Part shown: one piece after another, positions 12,501 through 24,100 of the stretch
Numbering within the stretch: the stretch's first letter is position 1
How the letters are laid out: each line of letters starts with the position of its first letter
Assembly: GCF_030272615.1 (NCBI RefSeq)
Contig: NC_081410.1
Span: forward strand, 224,557,415 to 224,613,414
Direction: 5' to 3'
DNA length: 56,000 nt
Source of the DNA: Cryptomeria japonica
Taxonomy: Eukaryota; Streptophyta; Pinopsida; Cupressales; Cupressaceae
Position numbers and translations under genes: made by a program
The notes under the pieces: generated by a model
What the model saw: only the letters and a program-made list of their open reading frames with translations
Database searches by the model: none
What the model was told of the DNA's origin: nothing

Positions 12501-13040
12501 CTGACTATTTTACACAGAACAGTAAATAAATCTGGGAGGGATTGGCATCTGCAGCTCAATCCTACATTATGGGTTTATAGAACAAGTATTAGAACACCTA
12601 CTAGGGCTACACCTTTTTCTTTGGTGTATGGATCTGAAGTAGTCTTACCTATTTAGGTGGAAATGTCCTCTTTGAGAGTTTCTTTGCAAGTTCTTGTTAT
12701 TGATGAAGACTATAGAATATATAGATTGCAAGAACTTGAGTTACTTGATGAACATCGGCAAGTGGTGTTTGATCATCTAAGAGTGTATCAAAAGAGAATG
12801 TCTAAAGGATATAACAAGAAGGTTCGACAATAAGAATTTTAGGTTGGTGACCTTGTTCTGAGAGAAAATCCTATAAATCAATAGTTTTGAGACAACAAAG
12901 GGAAGTTTGAACCCAACTGGTTGGGTTCCTACACCATTACTACAGTCTTTGGCTCTGGTGCCTATTAGCTCTCAACATTGGAAGGAGAATAGCTCCATGA
13001 ACTGATCAACACCATCCACTTGAAAAATTTCTTCACTTAG
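9524..13040 (+). pseudogene. E2 pol: RT, RNase H, second RNase H and integrase, broken
   Basis: RT runs from about 9826 to 10700, with IRVCTDFRDLNKGCPKDDFP, MPFGIKNAGATYQR and the catalytic YVDD at 10418-10429. The first RNase H follows (SATDSSLGALLAQQDE at about 10865). A second, archaeal-like RNase H lies at about 11295-11640, with FFDGS, EYEAL and GDSWLI giving its acidic residues. Integrase has H-x-C-C zinc-finger remains, FDLIG and TDNGGQF (about 12370). The final Glu motif reads GNGKAKA, so the catalytic Glu is now Lys. The TAG at 13038-13040 matches the E1 end at 21147. Stops and at least one frameshift near 11640 disable it. Confidence 0.85.
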
Positions 13041-13107
13041 TATTCTCTTCTCCAACAACCTGTACAACTAAAAAGTCCTGAAAAAAATCTTAAAAATCAT
13101 AAAATAT

Positions 13108-13152
13108 CCTCAAAAAAAGAAAAAGAGAGAGAGAGAGAGGGGGAGAGAGAAA
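13108..13152 (+). repeat. GA-rich microsatellite
   Basis: A run of GA units with a GGGG interruption, just downstream of the pol stop. In E1 the corresponding place has A/T tracts and a 30-base tandem repeat instead, so this stretch expands and contracts between copies. Confidence 0.8.
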
Positions 13153-13667
13153 TAATCTTTACCAAGTAGGTGAAAACCTGGCAAACATGCGCCTCTTGTA
13201 CTCAAGCACTCCATCTATCAATGCAACGTTGGCGTTTCCCGCTTTCCTGCATCTTTGATTTCACTTGTACACATCTTTTAGTTGCTTTTGTGACATCATG
13301 GTTCTTTTAGAACCCTCATGACTTGAAACTAATCAATGTCCTAGTATTAGGGTAATTGATTGAGCATTCTACGTGTTCTAAGAAGTATCAACCAAGTCAT
13401 CATTCTATCAGTGATACCTGGTCATCCAATATGAGTCAGTCACCTGTCTCCTAACTACTGAAGAGTTTTATCATTGAGTACACAAGCAAAACAACATTAT
13501 TGAAAACAATCACTAGACAGTTTGAGATATGATTAAAATTTTCTTTGTCTATTGTCTTTTATATTGTTTTTCAATTATTATTCCCTCCGAGTAACTCGAG
13601 GAAGTCTATCTTGACTAAGAGAAGCAAGGATTGGGAGCATAATATTTTCTTTGTTTTCTACTTGTAG

Positions 13668-13827
13668 GAATTATTCTGATGATCTGGAAACATCTAATCA
13701 GCTGGGTGTCTGTGATAAGTTCCTTCACACCAAAGTGAAATTGCCACACATACCTCGACTCTACTTATTTGTATGCTATAGGGAGGTTGGCATCATTTCT
13801 TTGTCTATTTTGAGGGAATTTCTTTAA
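13668..13827 (+). other. Candidate spliced terminal exon, E2
   Basis: A strong 3' splice-site look-alike (TTTTCTACTTGTAG, ending 13667) is followed by 52 open codons and a TAA at 13825-13827. The peptide includes DDLETSN, LGVCDK, KVK and LFVCYREVGIISLSILREF. E1 keeps the acceptor and the same open frame at 20207-20390. Differences between the copies are only weakly biased toward silent changes, so coding is tentative. Confidence 0.35.
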
Positions 13828-14590
13828 ATGTGCAATCCGGATATATGTGTAATTTGTCCAAGGATATGAACAAAAAAAGGGTCATTGCAGACAAGATAAT
13901 TAATATTGCACATGAAAAGAAGGAACTCTATTCTGCCTGCTATGTTTGTAAACACTCAGTGATGAAAAATTAAGCATTCCAAATCCAGTGCCTAGGTTTT
14001 AGTTTGCATTCATTCTGCATTTTGTACATTTCGAGTGATTTCAGCATGATAACAATGATCTCTTTATCTTCTGAATGAGACTTTGAAGTAGAATCATTTC
14101 TCAGCTAAGTGGTCTCTTTTTCATCATTTCTTTGATTGAGTACTTATGTATTGAGATGTTAGCTGCATACATAAGCCTCTTATATAGATCCATACATTTC
14201 ATTATACACATTCATTTGCATTCATATTATCGAATAGAAAAATGAAAAAAAAAATGCATTACTAGTTTCTTATTTTCATCATTTATTTGCATATGAAAAG
14301 AAACAAAAAAAATAAACATCCATATTCATCTGCATTACATACATCCATACTAAACAAATATGCATACATATAGAATAAAGAATATAGAAAAACATCTCAT
14401 TATCAATAAACACAAGTGTGCTGAAATCAAATCAAGATCTCATATATATCATCATAAATATCTTAGAGTACAAATAAAAGTTTCAAGGTACAAATGATAT
14501 CAACTGTCATCTACAATCTCCCATCGGAGTAAGAATTGTATGGGCTATAAAAAAATTGGGTATATAACAAAATCTAAGAGCTATGAAAAT

Positions 14591-14730
14591 CTAGCTCTCT
14601 ACCTCTCCCTCATCGCCAGGTGGTGGAGGAGGTGGAGCCTGCTGACCAGCATCCTGCCTATGTGCCTGAGCTCCCTCAGATCGCGCCATATACTGAGAAT
14701 AAGGGACAACCTCCTACACTACAGGAACTG
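14591..14730 (-). pseudogene. E2 antisense PMD gene, C-terminal piece
   Basis: This minus-strand tail of the gene ends at TAG 14591-14593 after GDEGEVES, the same ending as in E1 at 19451. A proline-rich stretch precedes it. It is cut at 14735 by insertion of E1 and continues at 32391. Confidence 0.6.
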
Positions 14731-14735
14731 CTACA
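14731..14735. repeat. Target-site duplication of E1, left copy (CTACA)
   Basis: CTACA here and at 32386-32390 flank the element exactly, as expected for a 5-bp gypsy duplication. Confidence 0.9.
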
Positions 14736-15919
14736 TGTGTGTGTGAAAAATTGAAATAAGGTTTGATAGTTGCAGGCACAATACTTCAATTAAGTCATTA
14801 CATGTATGGCTAGTAAATCAATAATCAATAAATAATAAACCATAACAAAGCGACAAATTGCCTTCTAAAAGATGCGAGTATAAGATTGCTCTCAGATTTT
14901 TATAAGAAATACCAGTGACTAGACTACACCAAGATGAAGGATTTAATCTATATGAGCATGATATTAAACTATATGGATGCAAGATGGATGAATAATTCAA
15001 GCAATAGTGATTCAAGCAACATGGATTCAAGCAACAATGAAATGAACTAAATATGGAAAAAGCTAAACTAAGATGCAAATAATCTCAAAAAGCAAGCACA
15101 ATATCTTCAATGACTCCAAAGAAAAATCAGCATAAGAATATCTCCAAGGTTTTTCTCAAATATCTCTGGGGTGATTTGAATGAGAGCTGAAGGCTGAATT
15201 TATAGAAATTCACAAGAGAGATAAAAAAAGCACAATTTAGAATTAATTGAAATAATTGAGAAATCAGGTTCAATTAACTTTGAGATAGATTCCAATTATA
15301 TTTTTAATTTAAATGCATTCAAATAAGAAGTTCAAGTTGCATTAGAAATAAGAATTAATTAATTCCATGCATTTGTGATAACAATAGATAATTCTTTGTT
15401 TTATTCAAGAAAAGAGTCTTTTCAATGCAACTGAACTTCTTTTCCTCAAAAGCTTAGAGTTTTAATTTTAGAGAATGATTAATAATTCAAATAATTACTT
15501 TTCTAATTTCAAGTTCTCAATTTAGAAGAAAGAAATAATATCTCAAGTTTGATTTCTCTCTCAATTTAATTCTTTTATTTTATTTTCAATTTAACTCTTG
15601 CTTTGTGATTAATTCCTCTTTTGTAATAAATTAATTTCTTTTTTGCATGATTAAATGACAAATTTATTAATTCATTAAATATGCTAGGATATTTAATAAA
15701 TTAAACAGGATAATTGATCAAAATGATATTCTTGGAATGATTTAATTAATTAAATAAGTATTTAATTAATATTGGGTAATTCACTTGCCATGTAATATTT
15801 GATGATTAAAGAATTAATTAATGTGCTCAAGATTGATTTAATTGCCTTTGGTTAGGACCTTGGTGATGTTATTGAGATTAGGGGCCCATGGTTTAGATGA
15901 CCAATTTTAGGGTATTACA
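14736..15919 (-). repeat. LTR-B, 3' LTR of E1
   Basis: On the minus strand it starts TGTAATACCC at 15919 and ends in a CA-repeat tail at 14736. It matches LTR-C closely, with small indels (for instance an extra ATTCAAGCAACAT-type segment near 15010). A minus-strand open frame of 86 codons at 14818-15078, also seen in LTR-C, lies in R/U5 and is not open in LTR-A. I do not call it a gene. Confidence 0.92.
15199..15204 (-). promoter_or_regulatory. TATA box in LTR-B
   Basis: Minus-strand TATAAA in the context TTTCTATAAATTCAGCC, equivalent to 3167 and 31663. Confidence 0.55.
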
Positions 15920-15932
15920 TTTGCCCCTCTTC
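15920..15932 (-). promoter_or_regulatory. Polypurine tract of E1
   Basis: The minus strand reads GAAGAGGGGCAAA immediately before the 3' LTR, nearly identical to the E3 and E2 tracts. Confidence 0.85.
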
Positions 15933-16540
15933 GAATTAATGTGCAAGAAGCATGTTGGTTCAAAGAATAGTTAATGTCTAGGAGATGCTAGTTTTGAACT
16001 TGATTGATCATGAACTAGATGAAAAGTGAGATGTTTAGCTTGATTTGAAGCAAAGAAGCTGAACAAAGTTGATTAAAGTATAAACCCATCCTAAACTTGA
16101 TTGAACTAGGAATGATAGAGAGAAAAGATACCAAACTTGAACTTGATTGATCAAGAAGCGGATCTTACTGATCTAGAAATTGATTTAACTAGACACAACA
16201 AGCAAAGATAAAATTGATCTTGAACTTGATAGATCAAGATGCGATGAGCGAAGATAAACTATCCAGCTTGATTTGATGTGATGAAACTGAACACTTGCTT
16301 AGATTGAGTGTGTGATCGAAGATACTCTTTAAACCCTTGATTGAGTTTAAATGAATAATTAGCTTGATGAAAAGGGATGAAACTGATTAATGTTAAGAGA
16401 CTAATTCAGATGAAGGAAAATATCAACTTGATATGAAGCGATGAAACTGATATGCCCCTAGCGATTGATTCAATTCGGATGATCAAGAGATCTCAACTTG
16501 ATGTAAAGTGATGAAGCTGAGATGCCCCTTAGCAATAAGA
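15933..16540. repeat. Degenerate tandem array next to the 3' LTR of E1
   Basis: Reverse-complement copy of the array at 1830-2440. GAACTTGATTGATCA words occur around 16000-16250 and GATGAAACTGA words around 16265-16515, with GATGCCCCTTAGC and TATGCCCCTAGC near 16450-16530. Confidence 0.7.
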
Positions 16541-16997
16541 ATTTGATTTTCTTTAGTTGAAAATATTTTTTTTGCTCGACTTTGATGAAGATTTGAAAAT
16601 TTTCTTGACTTTGAAGATGTAAGGTCATGATGTCATGAGTATGCTCCCTCGGGAGCGAAATCGAAAGATAGCAAGGGTACATGATTTTAGGCAATCGTTG
16701 GTGATGATAAGTTATTTGAGCACAAATGATTAGTGGAATATTTGAAAATTAAGCAAGAAATTGAGCGCAAAGTTGATATGTAGAATAAAATTGAGATTCA
16801 GCGGTTATTGATGAGCGCAAATTGAAGCAAGAATGAGCATCTTATGAAAAAGTGCTAAGTGGTCCAAATTGTGAAATTGACTAAGAAAATGATCTCGTAT
16901 TTTGATTTCGATCCCAAAAATGGAATCAGAATGGGCAAATTAGCTAAGGGTACAATTTTCAAGTCCATCGAAGCAAGTTGAAAAATTAGGGTTTTGA

Positions 16998-17007
16998 CTA
17001 TATATGG
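16998..17007 (+). promoter_or_regulatory. TATA box of the antisense gene (E1)
   Basis: CTATATATGG after TTAGGGTTTTGA, matching the E3 and E2 boxes. It lies about 150 bases upstream of the splice donor at 17155. Confidence 0.6.
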
Positions 17008-17029
17008 GGTAAAAGTGTCATTTTCAAAT

Positions 17030-17154
17030 CATTTTAACCCTCGAAGTTTGAAAATTCAAAAAGCCTTTTGTGAAGGAAAATGGTGGTTCCCACTCATATG
17101 CATTGATTTGAGCATGAGAGACGACATAATTGACCTTGAAACTATGAACCAGTG
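17030..17154 (+). pseudogene. Predicted first exon of the E1 antisense PMD gene
   Basis: Interval from downstream of the TATA box to a GTAAGT donor at 17155. It carries the peptide pattern S-I-D-L-S-x-R-D-x-I-I-D-x-E-T-M shared with E2 and E3. The upstream ATG at 17080 is not in frame with that peptide here. The exact transcription start is unknown. Confidence 0.4.
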
Positions 17155-17620
17155 GTAAGTGATCTATCTTAAGCCTGTTATTCATTTAAATTTTGGATTT
17201 TTTTGCTGAATTTTTCAATTTTTGGCACGTTGAAGTCGAGCTTTCTCATTTTGTCATGCGAGACAGGATCCTGTCTTGTACGACAAACTGATTAAGTCTC
17301 TTTTTTCATTTTAGTCCATTAGTTTTGTCATTCTAGGCCTACCCTTATATCGTACAAGAACATTCAAAAGAGCCCCTTTTGTCATCCTATGGCTAGTCTT
17401 GTGTCGTATGGGAGTCTTTTATCGTACTAGACCTATTTCTTACTCGTACAAGTTGATGCCTCTACTATGTTATGTCATTTGAAAAATAGTGAGCATTTTT
17501 AAAGTTGCAAACTTGAAATTTTGATTTTGCAGTTGATGTAGTTGGATTTGCATGATGTTTTGCTTCTCTTATAGGCTAATTTGAAATGTTTCCTGATGCT
17601 CCATTGTTTGATTTTTGTAG
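17155..17620 (+). other. Predicted intron of the E1 antisense PMD gene with palindrome cluster
   Basis: Donor GTAAGTGATC at 17155 and acceptor TTTGATTTTTGTAG ending 17620. Imperfect TCGTACGA palindromes lie at about 17235-17455, for example TTGTACGACA at 17276-17285 and ATCGTACAAG near 17349. The clusters in E2 and E3 sit inside the matching introns. Confidence 0.55.
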
Positions 17621-19451
17621 GTTTGATTTCCTCATGTTTTGTTCAGATGTGTATATCCATCGATGATGACCTTAGTGCGATAATTGTCAGAGGTTGACCA
17701 AGCACATATTGATTTATGCAGATTGACCCACCTTCTTGATTTACCTGATATCTGTATGAATCATGGTATGTTGACTATGCTTGTAGAGAGATTCCATTCT
17801 GAGCATAACACATTCCACTTGCCAGTTGGGGATATGACCATCACTCTTGAGGACGTAAATAGGATTCTTTGTATCCCTTTTGTTGGGGGTAAGGTTAATT
17901 ATGATGCAGTACAACTTCCTGGGTTAGTAGTTGTTAGACATGTTTTTAGAGATCTTGATATTATGACATGTTCTATCAGTTGGGATGTGATGATGGGTAG
18001 GTAGAGTGAGGACTTCCCACTTGTTTGCATCTTGGTAGGTTTTATCAGTTGTTTTCTGATGTTGGATAGGGGACAACAGGGTTTTTTATGTGGATGGGGT
18101 AGGATGTTAGAGAGGCTTATTGAGACCCCTCAGAGATTAGACCGACGCTCTTGTATATTAGCACACATGTATCGCGAGATGCATGAGATTGTATATAGGG
18201 AGGGGAAGAGTATGGCTATAGGAGTTTTGATTTTATAGGTATGGGCCTGGGAGCACCTCCTAATTTGCAGGTCGATTGTAAATGATGGAAGAGATCCTAG
18301 TCAACCCATTGTATATAGATATTTAGGATATGCTATTAAGCCCCATCTAGGCAGGACATATTTTTGGAGATGGTAGCTAGATGATTTGATAGCCGTGACA
18401 TGAAGACCATATAGGGATCTAGAGTCATGGGATGATTGGAGAGTTATTCGCAGGGATTTGTTCGTGACTCACCCACTCATTAGTAGATCACAGATAGTAG
18501 TCGAGCGATTCGTTGTTTCTTGAGTGATGAGGCAGTATGGTAGACCTCAGGGGATCTCGCAGGAGTACATTGTATATGCACATTATGTAGATGAGGAGAG
18601 GCAGGATGGGCACCAAGATTATCTTATGCCTTGAGTATGCAAGAACTGACTAGATTATAGCATCTCAAATGGGACTATATGGATGATGTTGCAGATGTGG
18701 GGGTCTTGCCCCAGTATAGGGATTGGTTCCAACAGTATCCATTCTTGATATTTACAAATCCAACTAAGCAGGTACCTCGCATAGAGGTGATAGAGGATGA
18801 TGCCCCCGTGCAGGGATAGGGATAGGAACAGAGATAGGGACAGAGAGCCAAGGCTTTGAGGTGAGCAGGTGGTGATCCTGGTGCTAGTAGTAGTAGCAGG
18901 GTACCAGCTGGTGGTAGACAACAAAGAGGAGAGGGTGGATCCCTAAATACGATTGGAGTGAGAGTGCCAGAGGGTGAAGGAGAGGAGGAGATAGCAGTGC
19001 TGAGACAGGTCAGGTAGAGGAGAGAGGAGCAGGGGGAGTTAGAGGAGGAGATGGAGGAGGAGATGGAGGCATAGAGCCTACGAGGGATGAGGGGGATGAC
19101 ACAGTGTGGTCGATGAGAGAATGCCTAGCTAGGTTACAGTCACAAATGACAGTGGAACAGACTTAGCTAGCGGAGTGAGACCATTAGTTAGCGGATCTTA
19201 GAGCGGAGTGTGATCATCATGTTGCAGCGATGAGGGTAGAGCGAGACACTCTTCAACAAGAGGTTCTCCATCAAATGAGTCGAGTAGCCTATTATGTTGT
19301 GTCTTATAGCATAGTTGTTCCAATAGCGTAGTAGGTTGTACCATATTCACAGTATATGGCTTGATTTGAGGGAGCTTGGGCACCTCGTCAGGATCCCAGT
19401 CAGCAGGCTCCACCTCCTCCACCAGGCGATGAGGGAGAGGTTGAGAGCTAG
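17621..19451 (+). pseudogene. Antisense PMD gene of E1, main exon, full length but broken
   Basis: Begins V-x-x-P-H-V-L-F-R-C like the E2 and E3 copies. The PMD core is at 17684-18238, with LPVGDMTITLEDVNRILCIP and CGWGRMLERLIETPQRL. Next comes a C-terminal PMD block (HPLISRSQIVVERFVVS at about 18474), and then a long low-complexity Arg/Glu/Gly-rich tail (18780-19200) likely to be disordered or coiled. A proline-rich end closes with GDEGEVES and TAG at 19449-19451. TAG at 18003 and many later stops plus frame jumps break it. About 610 codons originally. Some PMD proteins of host genes act in gene silencing. Whether this one does is unknown. Confidence 0.7.
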
Positions 19452-20206
19452 ATTTTATTTTTGTAGCTCGGAGATTTTTTGTAGACACACCCATTTTTTG
19501 TAGCCCTTACGATTCTTGCTCTAATGGGAGTTTGTATATGTCAGTTGACATTATTTTGTACCTTGAGACTTGATGATTATATATATACGAGATCTGATTG
19601 GACTTCATAGTACTTGTGTTGATTGATTATGAGATGTCTGTCTATATGCTTTATTCTATATGTATGCATAAATTTTATTTTATTTTCAGTATGGATTTAT
19701 GTAATGCAGATGAATACGAATGTTTGTTTTTGTTTCTTTTCATATGCAAATAAATGATGAAATGAGAAATGAGTAATGCAAATATTTTATATTTTTTTTT
19801 TTTTCTATGTAATAAGATGAATGCAAATGAGTGATAATGAAATGTCTGAATCTATATAAGATGCTTATGTATGCAGCTAACATCTCAATACACAAGTACT
19901 CGATCAGAGAAATGATGAAAAAGAGACCACTTAGCTAAGAAATGATGATGCATCCAACTCTCGTTTAGAATATAAAGAGATTATTACCATACCGAAATCA
20001 CTCTAAATTTGCAAAATATAGAATGAAATGCAAAATGAGATGCAAAATGAAATTCCATCTAAACCTAGTCACTTGATTTAAAATGCTTAAGTTTCATCAC
20101 TAAGCATAACAAACATAACAGGTAGATTATAGTTCCTTTCTTTTCATGTTCAATATTAATTATCTTGTCTGCAATGATCCTTTTTTCATTCATATCCTTG
20201 GACAAA

Positions 20207-20390
20207 TTACGCAGGGACCCGGATTGCATGATACAAAAATTCTCTCAAAACAGACAAAGAAATGATGGGAACCTCCCTGTAGCATACAAATAAGCAAAGT
20301 CGAGGTATGTGTGGCGATTTCACCTTGATGTGAAGGCTCTTATCACAGACACCCAACTTATTAGATGTTTCCAGATCATCGAATTCATTC
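20207..20390 (-). other. Candidate spliced terminal exon, E1
   Basis: Minus-strand acceptor TTTTCTACTTGTAG, then an open frame with NEFDDLETSNKLGVCDKS and LCLFVCYREVPIISLSVLREF, ending at a stop at 20207. It is the same frame and position as 13668-13827 in E2. It could be a small late product made by splicing, or chance conservation. Confidence 0.35.
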
Positions 20391-20984
20391 CTACAAGTAG
20401 AAAACAAAGAAAATATTATGCCCCCAAGCCTTGCTTCTCTTAGTCAAGATAGACTTCCTCGAGTTACTCAAAGGGATAATAATCGAAAATCAATATAAAA
20501 GACATCATACAAAGAATATTTTTATTCATAGCTCAAACTGTTTAGTGATTGTTTTTAGTAATGTTGTTTTGCTTCTGTACTCAGTGATAAAACTCTTTGA
20601 TAGTTAGGAGACAGGTGATTGGCTCAGAGTGGACGACCAGGTTTCACTGACAGAAAGATGACTTGGTTGATATTTCTTAGGACATGTAGTGTGCTCTGTT
20701 GATTAACCTAAGACTAGAACATTGATCAGTTTCAAGCCATGAGGGTACCAACGAACTAGGATGTCACAAATGTGAATGAAATATGTACAAGCGATAATAA
20801 AGATACATGAAAGTGGGAAATGCCAACATTGCATTGATAGATAGAGCGTTGAGTACAAGAGGCGCGTATTAGCCAGGTTTTCACCTACTTAGTAGAGATT
20901 CTTTTTTTTTTTACCAAGGTGCCTATTTACCAGGTTTTCACCAGAGCATTTTTTTCTTTTTCTCTGTTTTTTTTTTTTTTTTTC

Positions 20985-21115
20985 TCAGGACTTTTTCTGA
21001 TTTTTTTCGATTTCTTCAGGACTTTTTCTAATTTTTAGGATTTCTTTAGGAATTTTTCTAATTTTTAGGATTTCTTCAGGACTTTTTCTGTTTTTTGGAT
21101 TTTTTCAGAACTTTT
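20985..21115 (-). repeat. Tandem repeat after pol, about 30-base unit
   Basis: About four units of GATTTCTTCAGGACTTTTTC plus AATTTTTAG, slightly diverged. E2 has one or two units at about 13070-13110. Confidence 0.8.
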
Positions 21116-21146
21116 TAGCTGTATAAACTGCTGGAGCAGAGAATAT

Positions 21147-24100
21147 TTAGGTGAAGAATTTCTTCAAATGGATGGTGTTAATCGGTTCACAGAGCTGTTC
21201 TCCTTCTGATGTTGAGAGCTGATAGGCACCAGAGCTAAATACTACAGTAATGATGTAGGGACCCAGCCAGTTGGGTTCAAACTTCCCTTTATTGTCTCGA
21301 AACTGTTGATGTTTAGGATTTTCTCTCAGAACTAGGTCACCAACCTGAAATTCTCTTTGTCAAACCTTCTTGTTATATCCTCTGGACATTCTCTTTTGAT
21401 ACACTCTGAGATGATCAAGCACCACTTGCCGACGTTCATCCAGCAATTCAAGTTCTTGCAATCTAGATATTCTATAGTCTTCATCAGTAACAAGATCTTG
21501 CAAAGAAACTCTTAGAGATGGTATTTCTACTTCAATAGGTAATACTGCTTCAAACCCATACACCAAAGAGAAAGGTGTAGCCCCAGTAGGTGTTCTGATA
21601 CTTATTTTGTAAGCCCATAATATAGGATTGAGCTGCAGATGTCAATCTTTCCCAGATTTGTTTACTATTCTATGTAAGATAGTCAACAGGTTTTTGTTAG
21701 ATGCCTCAGCTTGTCCATTACCTTGAGGGTAATATACAGATGACTAGTGTTGTTTAATTTTTAATTTCTCACAGAGCTCATCCAGATCTTTATTCTTGAA
21801 TTGCCCTCCATTGTCAGTCATGATGGACAAAGGTATCCCATACCTGCAAATGATATGGTTTAGAATAAACATAGCTACTTGTTTACTGTTTTCTTTGATG
21901 AGCGGAACCGCTTCTACCCTCTTAGTGAAGTACTCAGTGGCAGTTACGATAAACTTGTGTTCGTTGGATGATGTAGGATAGATCTAACCTATGAGATCAA
22001 AGGCCCATTGCTGAAAAGGCCAATGTGTGATGAAGGGTATGAGATCCTTTGCTGGAGCATGTATGAGATTTCCATGTAGCTGGCACTTCTCACAAGTTTT
22101 AGAAAACTTTATAGCATCCTTCTCCATGTCTGACCAATAGTAGCTATCCCTTAGTAGTTTTTGAGCTAAAGTAAGACCATTCGAATGAGATCCACAAATA
22201 CCTTCATGGACTTCTGATAATGCACGTTTAGACTCTTCAGTTTCTAGGCACCTAAGCAATGTACCATCCAAACCTTGCCTAAACAAATCATTAGTAATGA
22301 TGACATACCATGAAGCATTTTGGGTTAAGTTCCTTTTCTCATTATGGGTAATATTTTCTGGAATAATTTGGTCATGCAGATAAGAGTAAATGTGGTTATA
22401 TCGAGATGAGTCATGTCCAATAATAGAACAGACTATCTAGGACTCAGGAGAATCATAGGCAAGGTAATGTAACTCTTCCACCAGGAATTCAAATCGAAAA
22501 TTAGATTCCTGTAAGTTAGGTATAGATGCCAAGGTGGCCATAGCATCTACTGCTCTGTTTGCTGATCTGGGAATCTGCTAGAATGATACAAAAGTAAAAT
22601 ACTTCTTGATATCATCAACCATTCTCTTATAAGGTATCAATTTCCCATCTCGAGTCTAATATGTATCATTGATTTGATTGATAATTAGTTGAGAATATCC
22701 AAAGATATGTATCTCTAGAACCTTCAATTCAATAGCTAGCTTGATCTTGTTTACCAAAGCTTCATACTCTATAATATTGTTTGTGCAAGGGAAACGAATC
22801 TTGTAAGCCTTCAGGATTGAATATTTCTAAGTGATAAATAGTATTCCAACACTGGAACCATTTTGGGTGAAAGATCCATCAAAGAACATCTTCCAGGATA
22901 GTTGGGTAAGGTGCATTATTGATTCATCTGAGAACTCTATATGCAGCGGTTGAGTGTCTTCAAGTGGAGCTTCAGCGAGTTGATCTATAATTACATTTCC
23001 TTTAATGGATTTGTGTTCCACATATTCAATATCAAACTCGGTAAGTACCATGACCCATTTTGCCAATCTTTTGGTTAGTGTTGCTTTGTTGAGAAGATAC
23101 TTGAGCGGATCAATCTTAGCTACTATCTTGATGGAATGTGCCAACATGTAGTGTCTCAATTTTTGTGATGCAAAGACTAATACCAAGCATGCTTTTTCTA
23201 TTATAGTATAGTTTATTTCATAAGACACCAATGTTCTGCTAATGTAATATATAGCTCTCTCTTTTTTATTTTCATCTTGTTGTGCTAGAAGTGCCCCCAA
23301 TGATGAATCAATAGCTGATATGTATAAGATCAATAATTTTCCCTGAATTGGTGGCATCAATATTAATGGATTGGACAGGTTCTCTTTGATCTTCTAAAGG
23401 TGTTGTTCATATTCTCAATCCCATTTATATATTACTCCTTTCCTTAATACTTTTGTGAAAGGTTGAGCTTTGTCTGCCAGATGAGAAATAAAGGGTCTGA
23501 TTCATTGGAGACATCCCTATAAACTTCTCATTTGACTGATGTTCTTTGGAGGCATCATTTCCATTATAGCTTGGACCTTCTCAGGATCAACCTCGATTCC
23601 CTTCTTTCAAATGATGTAGCCAAGTAGTTTACTAGATGTCACTTTGAATTCACACTTTTTTGGATTTAACCAGAGTTTGAATTTTTTCATTCTATCTAGT
23701 ATAGGGCCTAGCTCTTGAATATGTGTGGATCTCTTCATAGTATTTACTAAAGTGTCATCAACATAATCTTCCATATTCTTATGCATCATGTCATGAAAGA
23801 TAGTAGTTACCGCTCTTTGGTAAGTTTCTCGTGCGTTCTTCAACCCGAATGGCATGACATTCTAGCAAAAGGTTCCCCATGCACAGGTGAAAGTTGTCTT
23901 TTCTTGATATCCAGGAGCTATTTTGATCTAATTATAACCGGAGAATCCATCCATTAGTGAGTACATCTCATACCCAGCAGTCATATCCACTATCATATCA
24001 ATGTTTGGCAATGGAAAGTCGTCCTTCGGACAAGCTTTTTTGAGATCTCTGAAGTCTGTGCAAACCCTAATAGATTTGTCTGCCTTTGACACAGGTACTA

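Larger units (their letters stand above)
13041..14590 (+). other. E2 spacer between pol and the antisense gene
   Basis: Contains a GA-rich microsatellite at about 13108-13152, the conserved block GGTGAAAACCTGGCAAAC (about 13170), and a candidate 3' splice acceptor with a short open exon (13668-13827). It aligns with 19452-21146 of E1 reversed. No intact gene. The last 300 bases are AT-rich with several ATTCAT words. Confidence 0.55.
19452..21146 (-). other. E1 spacer between pol and the antisense gene
   Basis: No intact gene. Holds the candidate exon at 20207-20390, the conserved words TACCAAGGTG and ACCAGGTTTTCACC (about 20890-20952), T-rich runs, and a 30-base tandem repeat (20985-21115). 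The TTCATTTGCAT-rich part at 19620-19880 matches 14160-14400 in E2. Confidence 0.55.

Noticed and set aside
14818-15078. 86-codon frame in LTR-B, also open in LTR-C (31296-31541)
   Set aside because: It lies in R/U5 of the LTR, is closed in LTR-A, and is simply carried by recent common origin of the two LTRs of one element.
18655-18924. Minus-strand 89-codon frame with a Leu/Ser run opposite the E1 antisense gene
   Set aside because: It is the complement of the Arg/Glu/Gly low-complexity tail. No conservation in E2.
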